Below are positions 1-5,099 of a stretch of DNA of 5,099 nucleotides, piece after piece (within the stretch, counting starts at the first letter, position 1; each line of letters starts with the position of its first letter). The translations under genes and the position numbers were made by a program. The stretch is from UBA2336 sp046294915 (GTDB taxonomy: Bacteria > Bacteroidota > Bacteroidia > Cytophagales > Cyclobacteriaceae). Under the pieces are notes generated by a model. The model was not told the origin of the DNA. It saw only the letters and a list, made by a program, of their open reading frames with translations, and searched no databases. The stretch spans positions 1 through 5,099 of the forward strand of contig JBKBOE010000105.1 of assembly GCA_046294915.1 (NCBI GenBank). Reading direction: 5' to 3'.

Positions 1-449
1 CGGAGTTCTTTAACTCGAACAAACTCAATCCGCACGGCATGAATATGCGGTTACCTGCCCCGTACACCGTAAGCAGAAATTACATGCCGTATCACATTCC
101 TAAAGACAGCCTGGAAACAGCAGCCAAAATAAGCAGCCCGCTAACCGGGGATGAAAAAGCCATTTTGGCTGACGGCAAGGTATTGTATGAAATTTATTGT
201 GACCACTGCCACGGCAGCAAAGGGGAAGCAGACGGTAAAGTAGCTACCGGTGTGGTTGTGGATGGCGTTGAACGCGGCATTTATGCGGGGGTGGCAAACC
301 TGAAAGGTGACGCTTATAAAAATATTACCGAGGGACACATTTTTCATGTGATTACCATGGGCAAAGGTTTAATGATGCCCCATGGCTCTCAGATAAGCCC
401 TGAGGATCGCTGGAAGATTGCCCGCTATGTGAAGTCATTGCAAAAGTAA
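1..449 (+). CDS. actE: ACIII monoheme cytochrome c subunit ActE (5' partial)
   Basis: This is the C-terminal part of the cytochrome c subunit of alternative complex III, a periplasm-facing, probably membrane-anchored protein that carries electrons away from the quinol-oxidising complex. The reading frame (first full codon at 3) is open to the window edge. The residues before the first ATG (39), ending NPHGMNMR, look like the conserved ActE N-terminal region, so 39 is probably internal and the true start, with any lipoprotein signal, lies upstream. One heme c site, CDHCH, is at 198-212. The Met-Met-Pro-His-Gly stretch at 372-386 most likely supplies the distal Met ligand. A single class I-like cytochrome domain ends in a short helix (WKIARYVKSL). 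The actF start follows after 18 bp. The assignment as ActE rather than another small cytochrome c rests on the actF-coxBA context and the N-terminal motif. No frameshift is seen. Confidence 0.9.
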   Translation, partial: EFFNSNKLNPHGMNMRLPAPYTVSRNYMPYHIPKDSLETAAKISSPLTGDEKAILADGKVLYEIYCDHCHGSKGEADGKVATGVVVDGVERGIYAGVANLKGDAYKNITEGHIFHVITMGKGLMMPHGSQISPEDRWKIARYVKSLQK

Positions 450-467
450 AATCTGAAACAGTAGAAA

Positions 468-1826
468 ATGGGTCATACAACAATAACCGAAGAGCAATAC
501 ACCTTTCAGGCCGGAACCAAGAAACAATTGCTTATCGTTCTTGCAACGGGTGTTGTCCTTCTCTTAATCGGAATATGGTTCGCCATGTCGAGCGGACATA
601 ACGAACATGGCGGAGGTCACACCGGTTTACAGTCGCAACAGATGGTGGCAAGCCTGGGTACTGAAGCGGCAAGCGAAGGGCATGGTGGAGAACATCATGA
701 AACTGCAACATGGCTAAAGCGGCTGTACACCTCGTTGTGGATGAACAACGTGTACTTTGTAGGACTTGGAGTAATCGGGTTATTCTTTGTGTGCATCCAA
801 TATGCGGCACAAGCGGGCTGGTCGGCCGGGGTCAAGCGCATTCCGTTAGCGATGGGGCATTGGTTGCCCATTGCGGGTGTCTTAACGCTGGTTCTTTGGT
901 TTGTAACCCATCACGACATTTTCCATTGGACACACGGATACCTCTATGACAAGGCCAATCCTGAAACCTTTGACGAGATTATTGCCGGCAAGGCACCCTA
1001 CTTTTTCTGGCCCGGTGAGGGTGGCGGAATGCCATTGTTCTTCCTTGCCCGCATGATTATATTCTTTGCCATGTGGTATTGGTTCTTCATAATGATCAAG
1101 AAGAATATGATGGCCGAAGATTTGAACGGAGGTACTTCATACTGGACGAAAAACCGCAGCATATCTGCATGGTTTCTGGTGTTCTTTGCTGTAAGTTCAT
1201 CGGTAGCAGCATGGGACTGGGTAATGAGCATTGATACCCATTGGTTCAGCACCATGTTTGGTTGGTATGTCTTTGCCAGCTGGTGGGTAACCGGGTTGGC
1301 CCTTATCACCCTGATCGTGGTGTACCTGAAAGATGCCGGCTATCTCAAAATTGTGAACGCCAACCACTTGCACGACCTGGGTAAATTTGTCTTTGCCTTT
1401 TCCGTTTTCTGGACGTATATCTGGTTCGGGCAGTTCCTGCTAATCTATTATGCACATATTCCGGAAGAAACCGTATATTTCATTGAACGGATGACCACCA
1501 GTCCGTATAGCTGGATCTTTTTCGCTAACCTTATCTTAAACTTTGTATTGCCGTTTTTGTTATTAATGACGAGAGATTCCAAACGGCACATGTCGATGTT
1601 GAAAGTGGTTTGCCCAATTGTTATTGTTGGACATTGGTTCGACTTCTACAACATGGTTACACCGGGTGTAATGAAAGAGCAGGGTGGACTTGGTTTGCTT
1701 GAAATTGGTTTGGCGCTGATTTTTCTTGCGGCATTTTTATGGATTACCTTAAGCAGCTTATCCAAAATGCCGCTGTTTGGTAAAAATCACCCGCTGTTGG
1801 AAGAGAGTCTTCATCACCATATTTAA
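468..1826 (+). CDS. actF: ACIII integral membrane subunit ActF
   Basis: Membrane subunit of alternative complex III, related to ActC and the NrfD/PsrC family. ActF is thought to contribute to the membrane arm and possible proton paths, while ActC is the better-supported quinol site. The 452 residues hold about ten hydrophobic helices, roughly at 20-41, 92-115, 127-147, 185-211, 231-255, 262-287, 304-330, 343-368, 377-397 and 408-430. Motifs I recognise as ActF-like are AWDWVMSIDTHWFSTMFGWY (248-267) and HDLGKFVFAFSVFWTYIWFG (302-321), followed by IPEET (331-335). The loop after helix 1 is rich in His and Gly (44-77), and the protein ends in HHHI. The ATG at 468 is the natural start: it lies 18 bp after actE and is preceded by an A-rich stretch without Shine-Dalgarno, as is usual in Bacteroidota. 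coxB begins 12 bp after its stop. Full length, no visible damage. Confidence 0.93.
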   Translation: MGHTTITEEQYTFQAGTKKQLLIVLATGVVLLLIGIWFAMSSGHNEHGGGHTGLQSQQMVASLGTEAASEGHGGEHHETATWLKRLYTSLWMNNVYFVGLGVIGLFFVCIQYAAQAGWSAGVKRIPLAMGHWLPIAGVLTLVLWFVTHHDIFHWTHGYLYDKANPETFDEIIAGKAPYFFWPGEGGGMPLFFLARMIIFFAMWYWFFIMIKKNMMAEDLNGGTSYWTKNRSISAWFLVFFAVSSSVAAWDWVMSIDTHWFSTMFGWYVFASWWVTGLALITLIVVYLKDAGYLKIVNANHLHDLGKFVFAFSVFWTYIWFGQFLLIYYAHIPEETVYFIERMTTSPYSWIFFANLILNFVLPFLLLMTRDSKRHMSMLKVVCPIVIVGHWFDFYNMVTPGVMKEQGGLGLLEIGLALIFLAAFLWITLSSLSKMPLFGKNHPLLEESLHHHI

Positions 1827-1838
1827 ACTGAACGCAGT

Positions 1839-2930
1839 ATGATGAGTTTGATAATCGTTGTTGGTGTTGTTCTGGCGGTTGCGATCCTGTATTTAATTTT
1901 CCGGATTGCCAGCCTGGTAAGCATTGCAAAAGGGAAGAAAACAGATGAAATCAGCGAGAACAACGGAATACATGCCACCCTGTTTGTTGTGTTTTCCTTG
2001 TTGGGACTTGGTGCCTTTTTCTGGTATTCATATACCCATTTCGATTCTTACAATTTACCGGTTGCCTCCGAACATGGTGTGGTAACCGATACGTTGTTCT
2101 GGATAACGATGGGGATAACGGTAGCAGCCTTTGTAATTATTTTCATTATTATGATTGTGTTTGTCTACGCCTACCAGTACAAGGAGGGAAGAAAGGCTAC
2201 GTTCTATCCGGATAACCACTACCTGGAACTCGCATGGACCATCATCCCCGCTATTGTTTTGGTAGTACTGATTTTTACCGGTTTACGGGCGTGGAATGAC
2301 ATTACCAGTCCGGCTTCAGCTCAGGCCGAAGTGGTAGAACTCGTTGCTCAGCAGTTTGCCTGGACAGTCCGGTATCCGGGTACGGACAATACCTTGGGTA
2401 ATGTTAACTACAAATTGATTGATAACTTCGGTAACGAATTTGGCCTTGATCTTACGGACAACAAGAGCTTTGATGATTTCAAGTCGCTGGAATTACATCT
2501 TCCGAAAGGCAAAGAAATTTTGCTGAAGATCCGGGCCAAGGATGTTCTTCATAGTGTGTTTCTTCCTCACTTCAGGGTAAAGATGGATGCCGTACCGGGA
2601 ATGCCAACACACTTTAAGTTTGTGGCCACCAAAACCACGCAGGAAATGCGCGATGAAACCGGCAACCCGGATTTTAATTATGAACTGGCGTGCACCGAAA
2701 TATGCGGCAAAGGCCACTTCTCCATGCGAATGCTGGTTGTTGTGGATACTCCGGAAGATTTTGAAAAGTGGAAAAGCGGGCAGGAAACCTGGTTAAAGCA
2801 AAACCCTAACTATATGGATAAGGTACCTGCGAACTTGAAGGAATCGGCAATGATTAAAGCCGGTATTCAGATGGATAAAGTATCAGTTGAAACTAAGGCT
2901 ACGTTTTCAGCAGGAGGAGGTTCAAATTAA
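1839..2930 (+). CDS. coxB: Cytochrome c oxidase subunit II (CuA protein)
   Basis: Subunit II of the aa3 oxidase. Its periplasmic cupredoxin domain takes electrons from a cytochrome c and passes them through CuA to heme a in subunit I. The CuA ligands are all present: H238 (in DVLHS), C285, E287 (backbone), C289, H293 and M296 (in CTEICGKGHFSM). E130, in the LELAWTIIPA helix, matches the K-channel entrance Glu, and E287 also matches the Mg site shared with subunit I. The two standard helices are about 83-112 and 130-150; two more hydrophobic segments precede them (about 2-26 and 45-66), so the protein probably has four helices. The aromatic motif reads QQFAWTVRYPG, with Phe173 where mitochondrial and Paracoccus enzymes have the electron-entry Trp. 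At 363 residues it is longer than classical subunit II, with inserts near 181-215 and 262-282. There is no fused cytochrome c domain, so it is not caa3-type. The start could be either ATG of the ATGATG at 1839. Confidence 0.96.
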   Translation: MMSLIIVVGVVLAVAILYLIFRIASLVSIAKGKKTDEISENNGIHATLFVVFSLLGLGAFFWYSYTHFDSYNLPVASEHGVVTDTLFWITMGITVAAFVIIFIIMIVFVYAYQYKEGRKATFYPDNHYLELAWTIIPAIVLVVLIFTGLRAWNDITSPASAQAEVVELVAQQFAWTVRYPGTDNTLGNVNYKLIDNFGNEFGLDLTDNKSFDDFKSLELHLPKGKEILLKIRAKDVLHSVFLPHFRVKMDAVPGMPTHFKFVATKTTQEMRDETGNPDFNYELACTEICGKGHFSMRMLVVVDTPEDFEKWKSGQETWLKQNPNYMDKVPANLKESAMIKAGIQMDKVSVETKATFSAGGGSN

Positions 2931-2945
2931 TTTGATTATTTAAAC

Positions 2946-4826
2946 ATGGCAACAACGCACATACACACGCACCAGGATGTACATCACGATGCACATGGCG
3001 ATGAGCATGAACATCACGAAGGCAATTTCTGGACAAATTATATCTTCAGCCAGGATCACAAGGTTATTGCCAAACAATTCCTTATCACAGGCATTTTCTG
3101 GGCGCTGCTCGGAGGTATTCTGTCAGTGATTTTCAGGTTGCAGCTTGGCTTTCCTGATATGAACCTGGAGTGGCTCAAGCCGGTATTGGGCGGATGGATA
3201 ACCCCTGAAGGTAAATTAGATACAGAGTTCTATCTCGCGCTGGTAACCATGCACGGAACAATTATGGTGTTCTTCGTGCTCACCGCAGGATTAAGCGGAA
3301 CGTTTTCCAATTTTCTGATCCCCTTGCAGGTAGGTGCCCGTGATATGGCCTCCGGATTTATGAACATGCTTTCATACTGGTTCTTTTTCCTTTCCAGTGT
3401 CATTATGTTCGTTTCTCTGTTTATCAGTACCGGACCTGCCGGTGGTGGCTGGACGATCTATCCTCCGTTGAGTGCATTGCCTCAGGCTATTCAGGGTTCA
3501 GGCCTTGGTATGACACTGTGGCTCGTGGCAATGGCGTTGTTTATTGTGAGCACACTGCTTGGTGGTATAAACTACATTACTACAATCATCAATATGCGTA
3601 CTCGGGGTATGTCGTTTACACGGATGCCCCTTACCATCTGGGCATTTTTCTTTACAGCGATCATCGGGTTATTATCCTTTCCTGTTTTGTTTGCTGCAGC
3701 ATTGCTGCTGATTTTTGACCGTAGCCTTGGCACCAGTTTCTTCCTTTCTGATATTTATATAGGAGGAGAGGCACTTCCTAATATGGGCGGTAGCCCGATA
3801 TTGTTCCAGCATTTATTCTGGTTTTTAGGCCACCCTGAAGTGTACATTGTATTGTTGCCTGCCCTTGGTATAACTTCCGAGATTATTGCAACGAACTCTC
3901 GTAAACCGATTTTCGGCTATAAAGCAATGATTGGCTCGATGCTGTTCATTGCCATCCTTTCGTTTATTGTGTGGGCGCACCACATGTTTGTAACCGGCAT
4001 GAACCCCTTCCTCGGTTCTATCTTTATGCTGCTTACGCTGATTATTGCGGTGCCTTCAGCGGTGAAAATATTCAATTACGTTACCACTCTTTGGAAGGGC
4101 AATTTGCGGTTTACACCGGCCATGTTGTTCTCCATTGGTTTGGTTTCGTTCTTTTTAACGGGCGGTATTACCGGAATTTTCCTGGGTAACTCGGCCGTAG
4201 ATATTCAGTTACACGATACCTATTTTGTTGTCGCACACTTTCACCTGGTGATGGGCAGCGCTTCGTTCTTCGGAATGCTGGCCGGTATTTATCACTGGTT
4301 CCCCAAAATGTTCGGCCGCATGATGGACGATCGGCTTGGGTATATTCACTTTTGGGTAACGTTTATAGGGGTTTATCTTGTATTCTTCCCCATGCACTAC
4401 ATCGGTATTGCCGGATTTCCCCGCAGGTATTATTCCTTTACCAACTTTGAAACCTTCACCGGATTTGCCGATTTGAACACCCTGGTTAGCGTGGCGGCTA
4501 TCTTAACCCTTTCAGCACAATTTATCTTCCTGTTTAACTTCTTTTACAGCATCTTCCGCGGCCGTTTGGCTCCGCCTAATCCGTGGAATGCCACCACACT
4601 GGAGTGGACTACACCGCGCTTCCCTCAACATGGCAACTGGCCAGGTGAAATTCCGGCTGTGTACCGCTGGCCATATGATTACAGCAAACCCGGAGCGAAG
4701 GAAGACTTTATTCCACAGACTATACCGTTCTCCGAAACTCCGGAGTCGAACCTCCCGCATGAGAATGAAATGATCAAACTGGAGGGAAATGGCCACAGTG
4801 CAATTGTGGTAGAAGGAAAGCATTAG
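2946..4826 (+). CDS. coxA: Cytochrome c oxidase subunit I (heme a, heme a3-CuB)
   Basis: Catalytic subunit of the aa3 oxidase: reduces O2 to water and pumps protons across the inner membrane. Twelve helices span about 42-537. The heme a ligands are H103 and H433, the heme a3 ligand is H431, and the CuB ligands are H296, H345 and H346, with Y300 placed for the His-Tyr cross-link. D-channel residues N122, D133, N140 and E298 (in GHPEVY) and K-channel K374 are present, which makes it an A1-type enzyme. H423 and D424 fit the Mg site and R493-R494 the propionate arginines. Residues 5-24 hold nine His. About 85 residues follow the last helix, including NPWNATTLEW, a lineage-style version of the usual PW-x-TLEW tail. 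There is no fused subunit III, which should be encoded separately outside the window. The ATG at 2946 lies 15 bp after coxB in AT-rich sequence; no nearby Shine-Dalgarno. Intact, 626 residues. Confidence 0.98.
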   Translation: MATTHIHTHQDVHHDAHGDEHEHHEGNFWTNYIFSQDHKVIAKQFLITGIFWALLGGILSVIFRLQLGFPDMNLEWLKPVLGGWITPEGKLDTEFYLALVTMHGTIMVFFVLTAGLSGTFSNFLIPLQVGARDMASGFMNMLSYWFFFLSSVIMFVSLFISTGPAGGGWTIYPPLSALPQAIQGSGLGMTLWLVAMALFIVSTLLGGINYITTIINMRTRGMSFTRMPLTIWAFFFTAIIGLLSFPVLFAAALLLIFDRSLGTSFFLSDIYIGGEALPNMGGSPILFQHLFWFLGHPEVYIVLLPALGITSEIIATNSRKPIFGYKAMIGSMLFIAILSFIVWAHHMFVTGMNPFLGSIFMLLTLIIAVPSAVKIFNYVTTLWKGNLRFTPAMLFSIGLVSFFLTGGITGIFLGNSAVDIQLHDTYFVVAHFHLVMGSASFFGMLAGIYHWFPKMFGRMMDDRLGYIHFWVTFIGVYLVFFPMHYIGIAGFPRRYYSFTNFETFTGFADLNTLVSVAAILTLSAQFIFLFNFFYSIFRGRLAPPNPWNATTLEWTTPRFPQHGNWPGEIPAVYRWPYDYSKPGAKEDFIPQTIPFSETPESNLPHENEMIKLEGNGHSAIVVEGKH

Positions 4827-4837
4827 TAAATTATTTT

Positions 4838-4894
4838 CAATGGTCAACGAGCAGAATCCGCTGGGTTCGGTTATTGGCCATTGTTTCTTTTTCT
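4838..4894 (+). terminator. Possible intrinsic terminator or attenuator between coxA and ctaA
   Basis: An imperfect hairpin sits 11 bp after the coxA stop. The outer stem pairs CAATGGTC (4838-4845) with GGCCATTG (4876-4883): eight pairs with one G-U. AAC (4846-4848) can extend it against GTT (4870-4872) past a 3-base bulge. An inner stem pairs GAATCC (4854-4859) with GGGTTC (4863-4868) around a GCT loop. A T-rich run follows directly (4884-4894, nine T in eleven). This is the arrangement of an intrinsic terminator. Because ctaA starts only 10 bp later on the same strand, partial read-through seems more likely than a full stop. No folding energy was computed, and the stem is interrupted, so this is tentative. 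I see no clear Bacteroidota-type promoter (TTTG and TAnnTTTG boxes) in this gap. Confidence 0.4.
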
Positions 4895-4903
4895 GAACGG
4901 CTC

Positions 4904-5099
4904 ATGTTCTCATTTCGAAAACTGGTATTCAGTACGCTTGTTGCAGTTTATTTCCTGATTCTGGTTGGGGGTGTGGTACGTAGCACCGGTTCGGGTATGG
5001 GCTGCCCGGATTGGCCCACCTGTTTCGGAAGTTGGGTTCCGCCCACTTCGGTCCATGAACTGCCCCCGGATTACAAGAAAATTTATTCAGACCACCGCG
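4904..5099 (+). CDS. ctaA: Heme A synthase CtaA/COX15 family (3' partial)
   Basis: N-terminal 65 codons of the membrane enzyme that oxidises the C8 methyl group of heme O to give heme A, the cofactor of the oxidase encoded just upstream. The first helix (about 7-25, ending LILVGGVVRSTGSG) is followed by MGCPDWPTCFG. C34 and C40 match the paired Cys of the first external loop, as in Bacillus CtaA (there C35 and C42), and the GSWVPPT and ELPPDY stretches are typical of the Bacteroidota form. The His-based heme ligands and the catalytic Glu region lie beyond the window. The ATG at 4904 is chosen because it gives a short basic N-terminus directly before helix 1. The frame is open further upstream into coxA, but the only alternative there is an in-frame TTG at 4874, which would lie inside the hairpin. 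The gap to coxA is 77 bp. Confidence 0.93.
   Translation, partial: MFSFRKLVFSTLVAVYFLILVGGVVRSTGSGMGCPDWPTCFGSWVPPTSVHELPPDYKKIYSDHR

Noticed and set aside
998..1309. Antisense 103-codon frame within actF
   Set aside because: It is opposite a clearly conserved gene and its product shows no recognisable domain, so it is a shadow frame.
2912..2920. AGGAGGAGG resembling a strong Shine-Dalgarno before coxA
   Set aside because: It lies about 25 bp or more upstream of the coxA ATG, too far to act as one, and it encodes the Gly-Gly-Gly end of CoxB. Bacteroidota seldom use Shine-Dalgarno sites.
4512..4847. Antisense 111-codon frame over the 3' end of coxA
   Set aside because: It covers conserved CoxA codons on the other strand and shows no recognisable motif.
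4840..4896. 18-codon frame as a real peptide gene
   Set aside because: It is too short to support, overlaps a hairpin and has no recognisable similarity. It is kept only as part of the attenuator hypothesis.
4874..4903. Upstream TTG at 4874 as the ctaA start
   Set aside because: It would add ten residues, lies inside the possible hairpin, and the ATG at 4904 gives the expected short N-terminus before helix 1.
5084..5098. YSDHR at the window end as the CtaA HEYSHR-type heme-ligand motif
   Set aside because: The Glu is absent, and in Bacteroidota CtaA a long loop follows this point before the catalytic Glu region, so the resemblance is probably chance.

Overview
The window is the 3' part of a respiratory-chain gene cluster: alternative complex III (ACIII, the quinol:electron-acceptor oxidoreductase that replaces the bc1 complex) followed by an aa3-type cytochrome c oxidase and the first part of a heme A biosynthesis gene. 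All genes lie on the + strand, tightly packed and in order: actE (5' end outside the window), actF, coxB, coxA, ctaA (3' end outside the window). The gene order, the protein style (His-rich tails, extended CoxA C-terminus, a CPDWPTC-type CtaA) and the lack of Shine-Dalgarno sequences before the starts all suggest Bacteroidota, probably a Cytophagales-like member. The exact genus cannot be read from the window.

Layout: 1-449 is the C-terminal part of the monoheme cytochrome c subunit ActE. 468-1826 is the ten-helix membrane subunit ActF. 1839-2930 is oxidase subunit II with an intact CuA site. 2946-4826 is oxidase subunit I with all heme a, heme a3 and CuB ligands and both proton-channel signatures of an A1-type enzyme. 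4827-4903 is the only intergenic gap of any size (77 bp); it holds an imperfect hairpin followed by a T-rich run, a plausible terminator or attenuator. 4904-5099 is the start of heme A synthase. The gaps between the first four genes are only 12 to 18 bp, which suggests one transcript. No stretch above 300 bp lacks a gene.

How they work together: ACIII oxidises menaquinol in the membrane and passes electrons along its c-type hemes. ActE carries one of these hemes near the exit. Electrons reach CuA in CoxB, directly or through another cytochrome c domain, then heme a and the heme a3/CuB site in CoxA, where O2 is reduced and protons are pumped. CtaA makes the heme A that CoxA needs. By family knowledge, actABCD should lie upstream and ctaB, coxC and assembly genes downstream.

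This is a well-known type of locus. I see no undescribed system, mobile element, CRISPR array or RNA gene. The points worth a second look are details: a Phe at the usual Trp electron-entry position of CoxB, extra helices and inserts in CoxB, His-rich segments in CoxA and ActF, and the coxA-ctaA hairpin.
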